64,000 nt of DNA from Dialister micraerophilus DSM 19965 (lineage in GTDB: Bacteria > Bacillota > Negativicutes > Veillonellales > Dialisteraceae): the NCBI RefSeq assembly GCF_000194985.1, contig NZ_GL878519.1, forward strand, positions 512,327-576,326. The letters are read 5' to 3'. A program made the position numbers and the translations under genes. The notes beneath the pieces were generated by a model. It did no database searches and was not told where the DNA came from. It saw only the letters and a program-made list of their open reading frames with translations. Numbering within the stretch: position 1 is the first letter of the stretch; every line of letters begins with the position of its first letter. Shown here piece after piece: positions 47,165 to 55,718 of this stretch.

Positions 47165-48109
47165 TTATAAATCAAGTAATATTTTTTCCGAATTATCGGA
47201 AATCACATTACAGTAATCATACAGATTTTTCGTAACAAAAACTTCAAACTTGTCAGTTATCAAAATCGCTTCCATACCCTTGCATTTTTTAAGCATTCTT
47301 TTTGAAAAGTCCAATCCTCCGGCAAGCAGCGCAGAAGATGTCAAGGGAAAATCGCAAATTCCGTCATATACCAATGTCGCACTTAAAAGCGGCACTCTTT
47401 TTTCATTGTTTACTGAAAAAATATGACTCTGAAATAAATCGTCCTTCTTTATAAAACGTCTGTAATCTCCGGAAGTTTCGACCGTATTCCAAGATGCAAG
47501 GACAACGGAAGCAATCAAATTATTTCTTCTGCGAGGATGTTGTATACCGATACGCCAATCACTTCCGTCCGGTTTTTTCCCTACGGTAGAAATATCGCCT
47601 CCGCAATCAATTATAATTCCTTCAAGCTTCTTTTTTCTGCAGAAATTTGCAGCTTGATGAATTGCATATTCTTTTGCAATACCGCCCAAATCAAGCGACA
47701 TGCCTTTATTCTCAAGAAATACGGAATTTCCGTCAATCAGTATATTGCGATAATCTACAAGGCTCCATGCCTTTTGTATTTCTTTTTCGGTCGGAACATA
47801 TTCACTTTCACTTCCTATATTCCACAATGATGACATTGCACCGATTGAAGGATCGAAAACTCCGTTTGTAAATTCTGCAACTTGCATGGATTTTTTTATA
47901 ATTTTCATGCAAGTTTGTGAAACTTTTACGGAGCAGATTCCGGAATTTTCATTTATTCGTGAAATTTCGCTTTCTTTCAAAAATCTGCTGCACACAGATT
48001 CAATATCTCCGAAAATTTTTCGTATGTGCAACGATACATCGCAAGGGATTTCATTTTCGGATCTTACTTGCAAAAATGTCCCCATCGCTTCACCGGATTC
48101 TACATGCAA
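47165..48109 (-). CDS. apbE: ApbE-like FAD:protein FMN transferase
   Basis: Attaches FMN from FAD to a threonine in SGAT motifs of FMN_bind proteins. The 314-aa sequence keeps AMGTFLQV at the start, FDPSIGAMSSLWN, MSLDLGGIAKEYAIHQA, IIDCGGDISTVG and WNTVETSGDYRRF. The start is TTG at 48109 with GGGAGG 5 nt upstream; an in-frame stop lies close above, so no signal peptide or lipobox can be added. That is unusual for enzymes serving exported targets. Its presumed substrate is the FMN-binding lipoprotein ending this operon. Confidence 0.93.
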   Translation of the reverse strand: MHVESGEAMGTFLQVRSENEIPCDVSLHIRKIFGDIESVCSRFLKESEISRINENSGICSVKVSQTCMKIIKKSMQVAEFTNGVFDPSIGAMSSLWNIGSESEYVPTEKEIQKAWSLVDYRNILIDGNSVFLENKGMSLDLGGIAKEYAIHQAANFCRKKKLEGIIIDCGGDISTVGKKPDGSDWRIGIQHPRRRNNLIASVVLASWNTVETSGDYRRFIKKDDLFQSHIFSVNNEKRVPLLSATLVYDGICDFPLTSSALLAGGLDFSKRMLKKCKGMEAILITDKFEVFVTKNLYDYCNVISDNSEKILLDL

Positions 48110-48202
48110 TATTGCCTCCCGAAAATAATTGTCCTTTTATCTATCCGATTTTTGATAATATTCTGATAATATTTTTATAAAACTAAAATATGTGCTTTAG
48201 TT

Positions 48203-48230
48203 ATTTTACAAAACAAAAAAAACATGTCAA
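48203..48230 (-). promoter_or_regulatory. Promoter of the iron-uptake operon
   Basis: Minus strand consensus TTGACA (48225-48230), 16-nt spacer, TAAAAT (48203-48208), about 95 nt before apbE. Confidence 0.75.
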
Positions 48231-48255
48231 TAATGATTATCATTTAGATTATCAA
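48229..48255. promoter_or_regulatory. Fur box
   Basis: AATAATGATTATCATTTAG, with ATTATC repeated directly after, closely matches the GATAATGATTATCATTATC Fur consensus. It abuts and overlaps the -35 of the iron operon, a repressing position, so the operon should be induced under iron limitation. It also lies upstream of divergent yigZ. Confidence 0.8.
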
Positions 48256-48264
48256 TTACGAAAA

Positions 48265-48292
48265 TTGTTTAATAATTCAAGTATGTTAGAAT
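48265..48292 (+). promoter_or_regulatory. Predicted yigZ promoter
   Basis: TTGTTT (48265-48270), 16-nt spacer, TAGAAT (48287-48292), about 20 nt before the start. Confidence 0.45.
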
Positions 48293-48312
48293 AAAAAAGA
48301 AAGGAGTTTCAT

Positions 48313-48945
48313 ATGCTTACAGCTTACGAGTCTATCGAAAAACTTACAAAGCAAAATACCGAAATAAAAAAATCTTTATTCATTGCACAAATCGCTCCCG
48401 TAAACAGTGAAAAGGAAGCGCAAGATTTCATACTTTCAGTTAAAAAAAATATGCGTGACGCCACTCACAATTGTTCGGCTTATCGTATCGGGATAAAACA
48501 AATTGCGGAACGTTCAAGCGATGACGGTGAACCTCAAGGTACCGCCGGCCATCCGATGCTTCACGTTTTACAGACAAATAATCTTACAAATGTGGTTGCA
48601 ACCGTCACAAGGTATTTCGGAGGAATAAAACTCGGTGCCGGAGGATTGACACGTGCTTACTCATCTTCACTTGCAAATGCACTCAACGACTCGAAAATTA
48701 TACGATTTACTCCGCATCAAAAAATTATTCTTACCGTAAACTACACTTTTGTCGGTGCGTTTGAAAATTACATAAAAGATACGGACATTATAGTCACCGA
48801 CAGACTGTTTACAGATAAAGTGAAAATTTCTATGTTGTGTTTGACGGAAAATTCGGATAAACATATTGAATTTTTTACAAATATGACAAGCGGAACCGCA
48901 ATTATCGAAACTCCAAACGAAGAATACGTAAAGCTTCCGTTATAA
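48313..48945 (+). CDS. yigZ: YigZ/IMPACT family protein
   Basis: A 210-aa UPF0029 protein. The family signature is the RSSDDGEPQGTAGHPML block followed by TRYFGGIKLGAGGLTRAY. A C-terminal ferredoxin-like domain (DUF1949) fills the remaining residues. IMPACT proteins are linked to translation control in eukaryotes; in bacteria the role is unsettled. AAAGGAGTTTCAT precedes the ATG. Its position across the Fur box from the iron operon is noted without proof of regulation. Confidence 0.92.
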   Translation: MLTAYESIEKLTKQNTEIKKSLFIAQIAPVNSEKEAQDFILSVKKNMRDATHNCSAYRIGIKQIAERSSDDGEPQGTAGHPMLHVLQTNNLTNVVATVTRYFGGIKLGAGGLTRAYSSSLANALNDSKIIRFTPHQKIILTVNYTFVGAFENYIKDTDIIVTDRLFTDKVKISMLCLTENSDKHIEFFTNMTSGTAIIETPNEEYVKLPL

Positions 48946-48976
48946 TGTTTCCTTTCACAATATTAAATAGACAAAT

Positions 48977-49032
48977 AAAAAAGACCGGATGAATTTAAGG
49001 GGGATTACCTGAAATTCAATCCGATCTTTTTT
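48977..49032. terminator. Bidirectional terminator between yigZ and the aldehyde dehydrogenase gene
   Basis: Arms 48977-48996 and 49012-49032 (AAAAAAGA, CGGAT, AATTT and complements with small mismatches), with T-runs on both sides. Confidence 0.8.
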
Positions 49033-49039
49033 TATTTAA

Positions 49040-50527
49040 TTACTTTACATTGTAAAGTCCTTTTGTTCCTTCTTTGAGGTTTATAATAACGCTCTTTGTC
49101 TGTGAGTATGCACTCATAATCATCTTGTGTGTTTCACGACCTATTCCCGAACGCTTGTATCCGCCGAACGGTGCACCTGCCGGAATGTCGTTGTATGTAT
49201 TTACCCATACACGTCCTGTGTGTACTCCACGAGATACTTTCATTGCAGTTTGCAAGTTGGTTGTAAATACTCCGCCGCCCAAGCCGTAGTCGCTGTCATT
49301 TGCAAGTGCTATAACTTCATCTACAGTCTTGAACTTCTGTACAACTACTACCGGTCCAAATATTTCTTCCTGACATACACGTTCGCTGTTGCTTGATGCC
49401 GTCAAAATTGTCGGACGAACGAAGTAACCTTTGTCACATCCGTTTTCCATGTATCTTTCTCCACCGGTGATAAGCTTGCAGCCTTCTTCAACTCCGACTT
49501 TTACGTAGTCCAGAACTTTCTGCATTTGCCTTTCATATATAGCCGAACCCATTTCGGTACTCATATCGAGCGGACTTCCGATTTTTACTTTTTCAAATGC
49601 CGTCTTCAAGCGGGCAAGAAATTCGTCATAAATACCTTCCTGAACGAATACACGGGATCCTGCACAACATACCTGTCCCTGATTGAAGAGTATACCGATT
49701 TGTACACCTTCAACAGCCTGATCTATATCGCAGTCATCGAAAACCATGTTTGCAGATTTTCCGCCGAGTTCCAATGTTGCAGGAATAAGTTTGTCGCAAG
49801 CTGCTTTGTATACCTTGTAACCTACCTGAGTAGATCCTGTAAATGCGAGCTTGTCAAATCCGTCATGTTCCAAAATCCACTGTCCGGACTTGTTGCCTGC
49901 ACCTGTAATTACATTCAATACACCCTTCGGAAGTACGTCTTTAATCAAACGTACAAGTTCGAGAAGTGACAGTGATGTGTGTGAGGACGGTTTCAAAACT
50001 ACCGTATTTCCTGCCGCCAATGCCGGAGCAAGTTTCCATGCCGCCATAAGGAAGGGGAAGTTCCACGGAATAATCTGACCTACAACACCGATTGGTTCCT
50101 TTAATACAAGTGACATTGTATTGTCATCAAGCATTGTTGCAGTTCCTTCTTCTGCACGTATAACTCCTGCAAAGTAACGGAAGTGATCTGCACTCATCGG
50201 TATATCTACCGTACTTGTTTCTCTGATCGGCTTACCGTTGTCCAAAGTTTCAACCATTGCGAGATGCTTTGCGTTAGCATCGATAATATCTGCAATCTTG
50301 AGTAATAAATTCTGTCTTTCAATCGGAGATGTCTTTGACCATGAAGGTAATGCCTTGTGTGCTGCAGCTACCGCAAGATCCACGTCTTCCTTGGTAGCTT
50401 CGGCAATTTCCGCAAGCATTTCTCCCGTAGCCGGACTGTATGACTTGAACAATCCGCCGTCAGAAGCATCTTTCCATTCACCGTCAATAAACAAACCGTA
50501 CTGTTTCTGAAGATTTACCTTTTCCAT
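49040..50527 (-). CDS. NAD(P)-dependent aldehyde dehydrogenase
   Basis: A 495-aa ALDH-superfamily enzyme oxidising an aldehyde to the acid. Visible: PWNFPFLMAAWKLAPALAAG, the general-base glutamate in LELGGKSANMVF, the catalytic cysteine in NQGQVCCAGSR, and EIFGPVVVV. Similar to acetaldehyde/betaine-aldehyde types (FGGYKRSGIGRE end). The start at 50527 (MEKVNL) has AAAGGA 8 nt upstream; the ATG at 50536 overlaps that RBS. It stands alone. Confidence 0.95.
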   Translation of the reverse strand: MEKVNLQKQYGLFIDGEWKDASDGGLFKSYSPATGEMLAEIAEATKEDVDLAVAAAHKALPSWSKTSPIERQNLLLKIADIIDANAKHLAMVETLDNGKPIRETSTVDIPMSADHFRYFAGVIRAEEGTATMLDDNTMSLVLKEPIGVVGQIIPWNFPFLMAAWKLAPALAAGNTVVLKPSSHTSLSLLELVRLIKDVLPKGVLNVITGAGNKSGQWILEHDGFDKLAFTGSTQVGYKVYKAACDKLIPATLELGGKSANMVFDDCDIDQAVEGVQIGILFNQGQVCCAGSRVFVQEGIYDEFLARLKTAFEKVKIGSPLDMSTEMGSAIYERQMQKVLDYVKVGVEEGCKLITGGERYMENGCDKGYFVRPTILTASSNSERVCQEEIFGPVVVVQKFKTVDEVIALANDSDYGLGGGVFTTNLQTAMKVSRGVHTGRVWVNTYNDIPAGAPFGGYKRSGIGRETHKMIMSAYSQTKSVIINLKEGTKGLYNVK

Positions 50528-50873
50528 TGTATTCATCCTTTCAGAAAATATATTAAAAATAAAATTAAAATTTAACAAATAAACCAAAATCGCTTAACAT
50601 TTTGAAGCAAACAAAGTATAGCATAAATAATTTCAATATTCAAGTATCTTGATATACTTTTTTTTTATTACTTTTTGTAATAGTATATTTAAATTACTAT
50701 TTTTTTCTTAAAACTTTTATTTTTCTTATATAGCATTAAAAAACAAAGATTTTTATCTATTCTGGTTATATTAAATATAATTATTTTGGAACTATTAATA
50801 ATATCAGACAGGAGTTATTATAAATATGCAATCGTTATTTAATGTGAATTATATAAATCTGCGGAGGTTTATT
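50528..50873. promoter_or_regulatory. Divergent AT-rich control region of the aldehyde dehydrogenase gene and pdxS
   Basis: No ORF or RNA is recognised. Two inverted repeats are visible: AAGTAT/ATACTT (50642-50659, 6-nt centre) and AATAGTA/TACTATT (50679-50701, 9-nt centre). They could be operators for one or both divergent genes. A TATAAT-like sequence lies near 50777 on the plus strand with no clear -35. Confidence 0.4.
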
Positions 50874-51719
50874 ATGGAAAACGTTACAAAAAAATTTATT
50901 GGCGGAGTAATAATGGATGTTACTTCTCCGGAACAAGCTAAAATTGCTGAAGAAGCTGGCGCTGTTGCTGTAATGGCATTGGAAAGAGTTCCAGCGGATA
51001 TTCGTAAAGCAGGCGGCGTTTCACGTATGAGTGATCCTAAAATTATCAAGGACATTATGAAAGCGGTAAAAATTCCGGTTATGGCAAAATGTCGTATAGG
51101 TCACATCGTTGAAGCAAGAGTACTTGAAGCTATCGGAATTGATTTCATTGATGAATCTGAAGTACTCTCTCCAGCCGACAACAACAACCATGTTGATAAA
51201 ACAAAATTTAAAACACCATTCGTTTGCGGTGCAAGAAACTTAGGTGAAGCTTTAAGACGTATTCAAGAAGGTGCAAAAATGATACGTACTAAAGGTGAAG
51301 CTGGAACTGGTGACGTTGTGCAAGCTGTTAAGCATATGCGCACTATTCAAGAAGAAATGCGTCATGTAGCATCTCTTCGTGAAGATGAACTTTACACAGT
51401 TGCAAAGGAATATGCAGTTTCTTATGAACTTATAAAATACGTACACGATAACGGTAAATTGCCAGTAGCAAACTTCTCTGCCGGTGGTGTTGCAACTCCA
51501 GCAGATGCTGCTTTAATGGTTGAACTTGGTGCAGATGGAGTATTCGTTGGCAGCGGTATTTTTAAGTCCGGTGATCCAGAAAAACGTGCAAAAGCTATCG
51601 TTCAAGCAGTAAAACATCATGATAATCCAAAAGTAATTGCTAAAGTAAGTGAAAACTTAGGTGAAGCAATGGTAGGCATAAATGAAGATGAAATTGAAAT
51701 AATCATGAGTTCTCGTTAA
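50874..51719 (+). CDS. pdxS: Pyridoxal 5'-phosphate synthase lyase subunit PdxS
   Basis: A 281-aa TIM-barrel enzyme that builds PLP from ribose 5-phosphate, glyceraldehyde 3-phosphate and ammonia. Clear marks: [66 protein letters not shown], and [15 protein letters not shown]. The start at 50874 follows GCGGAGGTTTATT; an ATG at 50826 has a more distant RBS. No pdxT glutaminase adjoins it. Proline codons are often CCA, unlike the CCG habit of most neighbours, hinting at a different origin. Confidence 0.96.
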   Translation: MENVTKKFIGGVIMDVTSPEQAKIAEEAGAVAVMALERVPADIRKAGGVSRMSDPKIIKDIMKAVKIPVMAKCRIGHIVEARVLEAIGIDFIDESEVLSPADNNNHVDKTKFKTPFVCGARNLGEALRRIQEGAKMIRTKGEAGTGDVVQAVKHMRTIQEEMRHVASLREDELYTVAKEYAVSYELIKYVHDNGKLPVANFSAGGVATPADAALMVELGADGVFVGSGIFKSGDPEKRAKAIVQAVKHHDNPKVIAKVSENLGEAMVGINEDEIEIIMSSR

Positions 51720-51741
51720 TCGTACTCATGACCTCCAACAC

Positions 51742-51774
51742 AAAAGAAGTCTCTAAAAAATAGAGACTTCTTTT
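51742..51774. terminator. Bidirectional terminator between pdxS and the SDR gene
   Basis: A 14-bp perfect stem AAAAGAAGTCTCTA with its complement and T-runs on both strands. Confidence 0.9.
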
Positions 51775-51796
51775 TATTTCGTTAATTTTATTTATT

Positions 51797-52543
51797 TTAT
51801 GACATTGTCCAACCACCATCGACTGGTAGTACCACTCCTGTTAAGTAGCTTGATTCATCACTTGCTAAGTACAATGCTGCATATGCTACGTCATTTCCTT
51901 TTCCGAATCTTTGCATCGGTATCGGATCTAAAAAGTTTTTTCTAAGTGGTTCTATATTCATTACGTCTTTTGTCATTTCCGTTTCAGATGTTCCTGGGCA
52001 AATTGCATTGCATCTCACTCCGTCTTTTGCAAAATCTACTGCTACCGCTTTTGTAAATGAAATTACTCCGCCTTTTGATGCTGCATAGCTTACCGCTTGT
52101 GGAAATCCTATGAGTCCACCTGCTGATGCTGTATTTATTATATTTCCTCTCGTTTTCTTTAGATGCGGTATCGCCGCTTTTCCCATGTAGAAAAGCGCCG
52201 TTAAGTTTACAGATATTACATCTTTCCAATCTTCATTTGACATTGTTTCTATTGTTCCGGCTCTAAATGTACCGGCATTATTGAATAGTATATCTATTTT
52301 TCCAAAATGTTCTAGTGTTTTTTCTATTATTTTTTCTGCATTTGTGTATGTTGTTACATCTGCTGGTATTACTAGTGCTTTTCCGCCTATTTCTTTTATT
52401 TCTTTTTCTACTTGTTCTAGCTTTTCTTTTGTTCTTCCTACTAGAACTACTTCTGCACCTTCTTTTGCAAATAGTTTTGCTGTCGCTTTTCCAAATCCTG
52501 AACCCGCGCCTGTGATTATTGCCACTTTGTTTTCTAGTCTCAT
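51797..52543 (-). CDS. Short-chain dehydrogenase/reductase (FabG/glucose-DH type)
   Basis: A 248-aa classical SDR. The cofactor motif is TGAGSGFG (TGxxxGxG), with NNAG, the catalytic S in NTASAGG and YxxxK in SYAASKGG, and the end SSYLTGVVLPVDGGWTMS. The substrate is open: 3-oxoacyl-ACP, sugar or hydroxysteroid are all possible. Codon and base use (e.g. ACTAGT, TTCTAG stretches) differ from the neighbours as in pdxS, so both may have been acquired together. Confidence 0.93.
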   Translation of the reverse strand: MRLENKVAIITGAGSGFGKATAKLFAKEGAEVVLVGRTKEKLEQVEKEIKEIGGKALVIPADVTTYTNAEKIIEKTLEHFGKIDILFNNAGTFRAGTIETMSNEDWKDVISVNLTALFYMGKAAIPHLKKTRGNIINTASAGGLIGFPQAVSYAASKGGVISFTKAVAVDFAKDGVRCNAICPGTSETEMTKDVMNIEPLRKNFLDPIPMQRFGKGNDVAYAALYLASDESSYLTGVVLPVDGGWTMS

Positions 52544-52620
52544 GTTTTTCTCCTATTTAAAATAAATATTCTATTTATTTGATTATATCAATTTTACTTG
52601 TTAAATAAATATGTTTTTGC

Positions 52621-52860
52621 CATATAAAAAGCACAGAGTCCGGGAGGTCGCCCGACTATGTGCTTTCTACACAGTGTTTTACTACAAGGAGTATTAAATA
52701 TTGTGTAATATCGCTTATGCATTTGCATATAATATTACTGGCAATTTGTTTTCCGATTTCTATGTAAATTGCCAAATCATAGAATCGGTTTTATTTTTTC
52801 TTGATGAATACGCACGTAAATGCTCCCGTAAGTACGCCGGTATTCATCAAGATTTATGCA
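52621..52860 (-). ncRNA. Candidate structured non-coding RNA with a pseudoknot
   Basis: Read on the minus strand this ~240-nt unit has: a 12-bp stem (CTTGATGAATAC at + 52800-52811 with its complement 52840-52851) enclosing further pairing; two interleaved helices, 52740-52747 with 52766-52773 (GGCAATTT/AAATTGCC) and 52753-52764 with 52778-52788 (CCGATT-CTATG), which form an H-type pseudoknot; a hairpin 52705-52738 (GTAATAT and TATGCA with complements); and a terminator 52630-52659. No promoter is convincing. It is not recognisable as tmRNA, 6S, SRP or RNase P RNA. The U-tract sets the strand. Confidence 0.6.
52626..52665 (-). terminator. Terminator hairpin of the structured RNA
   Basis: AAAAGCACA-AGTC-GGG pairs with CCC-GACT-TGTGCTTT; on the minus strand it is followed by TTTTTAT. 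Confidence 0.65.
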
Positions 52861-53119
52861 ACAAAAAAACATCCACTTAAATTCAATCCGAATTTATAGT
52901 GCATGCCTACAATCACTACTTTTCTTCTGTTTTTACCTCGATTGCCGTTTCATGCTTTTTTATATACTATCTTTTTATCGCCTTCATATTTTACTACTTT
53001 GCTACGTTTTATATTGTATAAAAAATTATCATACTTATTATTTATTGTCAATTATATTTCCCGTTTTATGAGATTGATTTTATTTATAGCATTCTCTAAT
53101 TTAAATTTATAATAAATTA

Positions 53120-53181
53120 AAAAGAGTCTTTTGCCGATATGCCCTGTTTGTGACAAGGCATATCATGCAATAGACTCTTTT
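53120..53181 (-). terminator. Terminator of the gnd gene
   Basis: Outer arms AAAAGAGTCT/AGACTCTTTT (53120-53129, 53172-53181) and inner arms GATATGCC/GGCATATC. Confidence 0.8.
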
Positions 53182-53183
53182 CT

Positions 53184-54596
53184 TTAGAACCATTCGGTGT
53201 GGAATGTACCTTTTTTATCGTTTCTTTCGTAGGTGTGTGCACCGAAGTAGTCTCTTTGTGCTTGTATAAGTGATGCACCTGATTGTGATTTTCTGTATGC
53301 ATCGAAGTATTGAAGTGCCGAGCCAAGTGCCGGAACTGCAACTCCCGACAGTACTGCTGTCGATACGATGCGTCCCCAGCCTGCTCTTGATTCTTTCAAC
53401 GCTTTTGCAAAGTAGTCGGTGAAAAGCAAGTTTTCTATTTCTTTTTGCTTTTCATATGCTTCGGTTACGCGATCTAAAAATCCTGCACGTATTATGCAAC
53501 CGTTTCTCCATATTTTGGCAATGTTACCTAGTTTTACGTCCCAGTCGTATGTTTTACTTGCTTGCGCTATGAGATTGAATCCTTGTGCGTATGCACAAAT
53601 TTTCGCTCCGTAGAGTGCATTTTCCAAATCGTCTATAATTTGTTTTTTGTCTATATCCGTTTTCGGCAAGTTTACCGTTTCGTAAATTTTTGCAAGTGCC
53701 GTTCTTTCTTCTTTGTTGCTTGACATTATTCTTGCAAATACCGCTTCGGTTATGGTAGGTGCCGCCGTACCCAATTCAAGTGCAGAAAGGCTTGTCCATT
53801 TGCCTGTACCTTTTTGCATTGCTTTGTCGAGTATGACGTCTACCATCGGTTTACCCGTTTCATCATCTTTTTTACGGAGTATTTGAGATGTGATTTCTAC
53901 AAGGTATGATGAAAGTTTTCCTTTATTCCATTTTTCCCATGTGTTTGCCATTTCATCGGTTGTCATGCAAAGAATTTCTTTCATGAACATATATACGTCG
54001 GCAATCATTTGCATGTCTGCGTATTCTATTCCGTTGTGTACGGTTTTTACATAGTGTCCTGCACCGTCTTTCCCTATGTAGTCTACACAGGGTTCACCGT
54101 TTGCTTTTGCCGATATGGCTTCCAAAATCGGTTTGAGTTCGTTGTAAGCTTTGAGGTTTGCACCGGGCATGAGGCTCGGTCCGTTCAATGCTCCCTCTTC
54201 TCCGCCGGACACTCCCATTCCTACGTATTCGATACCTTTTCCTGAAAGGTATTTTTCACGTCTTTGCGTGTCTTTGTAGTAGGAGTTTCCTCCGTCTATA
54301 ATTATGTCGCCTTTTTCTATGAGCGGAAGAATTTGTTCGATTGTTTTGTCGACAGCTTCTCCGGCTTTGATCATGAGAAGTATTTTACGCGGCTTTTCAA
54401 GTTTTTCCACAAGCTCTTCCAATGTTTCCGCACTTACAAGGTGAGGATTGTTTCCGAATTCTTTCATGAAGTTTTCGGTTTTTGAGTATGTACGGTTGTA
54501 CACACAAGTTGTAAATCCGTTTCTTGCTGCATTACGTGCTAAATTGGCTCCCATTACCGCCAATCCGATAAGTCCGAGTTTTGCTTTTTGCGTCAT
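53184..54596 (-). CDS. gnd: 6-phosphogluconate dehydrogenase, decarboxylating
   Basis: Third step of the oxidative pentose phosphate pathway: 6-phosphogluconate to ribulose 5-phosphate with NAD(P)H and CO2. The 470-aa length fits the long form. Motifs: GLIGLAVMGANLARN (Rossmann), the catalytic-loop KTVHNGIEYADMQ, GVSGGEEGALNGPSLMPG, and the C-terminal QAQRDYFGAHTYER. The gene ends just before a strong terminator and lies 18 nt downstream of the ferric SBP gene stop region on the same strand's opposite side (SBP ends at 54615), so it may follow the FbpABC-like operon in the direction of transcription. Confidence 0.96.
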   Translation of the reverse strand: MTQKAKLGLIGLAVMGANLARNAARNGFTTCVYNRTYSKTENFMKEFGNNPHLVSAETLEELVEKLEKPRKILLMIKAGEAVDKTIEQILPLIEKGDIIIDGGNSYYKDTQRREKYLSGKGIEYVGMGVSGGEEGALNGPSLMPGANLKAYNELKPILEAISAKANGEPCVDYIGKDGAGHYVKTVHNGIEYADMQMIADVYMFMKEILCMTTDEMANTWEKWNKGKLSSYLVEITSQILRKKDDETGKPMVDVILDKAMQKGTGKWTSLSALELGTAAPTITEAVFARIMSSNKEERTALAKIYETVNLPKTDIDKKQIIDDLENALYGAKICAYAQGFNLIAQASKTYDWDVKLGNIAKIWRNGCIIRAGFLDRVTEAYEKQKEIENLLFTDYFAKALKESRAGWGRIVSTAVLSGVAVPALGSALQYFDAYRKSQSGASLIQAQRDYFGAHTYERNDKKGTFHTEWF

Positions 54597-54614
54597 TTAT
54601 TATTCCTTCGTTTA

Positions 54615-55652
54615 TTATTCTTTTACTGCTGCATTCCATGCTTCCAAAAGTCTTCCGCGATTGTCGCCGGACCACTGGAAGTCGTACTTCATTAACTTAG
54701 CATCCTTGAATTTCATTGCTTCTTCCGGCGGATTTGCATCCGGATTTGTCAAGAACTGGTAAGAGTTGTTGTGCTGTCCGATTTCCTGTGCTTTCTTTGT
54801 CAGACACCAGTCAACGAACTTCTTGGCATTTTCCATGTTCGGTGCGTTCTTTATAATTGCTACTGCGCCCAATTCGTATGCAGTTCCTTCTTCAGGTAAT
54901 GAAAGTCTTACGTTTGTATTTCCTTCTTTCATCAAACGGATACCGTTGTGAATGTATGTAATTCCGATTGCAGCTTCTCCCAATGCGGCACTTCTTGCCG
55001 GAGCGGCTCCCGCCTTGGTGTACTGCTTGATTTGCTTGTTCAACTTAGCGAGGTATTCCATACCTTTTTCTTCGCCCATGTTCTGAACGATTGCAGATAC
55101 GATTACGTATCCTGTGGATGCCGATCCCGGGTTACCCATTACGATTTGTCCCTTGAATTCGGGTTTCAAAAGGTCGTCCCATGATTTCGGTTCTTGAAGG
55201 TTGTGTTCATCGAAGTATCTTCCGTCAAGAATAAATCCCAAGTATCCTTGGTAAATACCGGTCCAGTATCCGTCAGCATCTTTGAACTCGGGTTTTATTT
55301 TTTCCGCATTCGGTGATTTGTATGCCTCAAGAAGTCCTTCTTTCTTTGCCATGATGAATGAGTCGGCACTTCCGCCGTACCATACATCGGCTTGAGGATT
55401 GTCTTTTTCTGCACGGATACGGCTCAATGTTTCTCCGCCGCTCATACGTACGAAGTTTACATGTATACCTGTATCTTTTTCAAATTCTTCAGCAACTACT
55501 TTTGCCGACTGTTCGACAACGCCCATATAAATGGTTACTTCTTTGCTGTTGTTTGCTTTTGCAGCTTCTTTTTCACTGCCGCAGCCTGAAAAACTCAACG
55601 CCACCGCACCTGCCAATACAGCTGCAATTGTCGTTTTCAAAAAACGATTCAT
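54615..55652 (-). CDS. Iron(III)-type ABC transporter substrate-binding lipoprotein
   Basis: A 345-aa periplasmic binding protein anchored by a lipobox (SFSGC, C24). The FbpA/IdiA-like SBP fold is shown by EVTIYMGVVEQSAKVVAEEF, ADVWYGGSADSF and IGITYIHNGIRL. It is the last of three genes encoding an importer; the ATPase ends 66 nt upstream. The ligand is probably ferric iron, but 2-aminoethylphosphonate- or other anion-binding relatives look alike, and the phenolate ligand pair cannot be confirmed by eye. Confidence 0.88.
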   Translation of the reverse strand: MNRFLKTTIAAVLAGAVALSFSGCGSEKEAAKANNSKEVTIYMGVVEQSAKVVAEEFEKDTGIHVNFVRMSGGETLSRIRAEKDNPQADVWYGGSADSFIMAKKEGLLEAYKSPNAEKIKPEFKDADGYWTGIYQGYLGFILDGRYFDEHNLQEPKSWDDLLKPEFKGQIVMGNPGSASTGYVIVSAIVQNMGEEKGMEYLAKLNKQIKQYTKAGAAPARSAALGEAAIGITYIHNGIRLMKEGNTNVRLSLPEEGTAYELGAVAIIKNAPNMENAKKFVDWCLTKKAQEIGQHNNSYQFLTNPDANPPEEAMKFKDAKLMKYDFQWSGDNRGRLLEAWNAAVKE

Positions 55653-55718
55653 ACTTTTCCTCCTTTGGAAAATAGAGACTTTCGTCTAGAAAATTGAATA
55701 TAGAATACTAGCTTTCAG

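Larger units (their letters stand above)
52544..53119. other. Gene-free region with a structured RNA candidate
   Basis: The first part (52621-52860) folds strongly and is listed separately. The rest (52861-53119) is AT-rich without a credible ORF; its longest frames lack RBSs. Confidence 0.5.

Noticed and set aside
52621-52860. tmRNA, 6S, SRP or RNase P RNA
   Set aside because: No tRNA-like CCA end, no 6S single-bubble rod, no SRP apical loop sequence and too short for RNase P RNA; kept as unknown.
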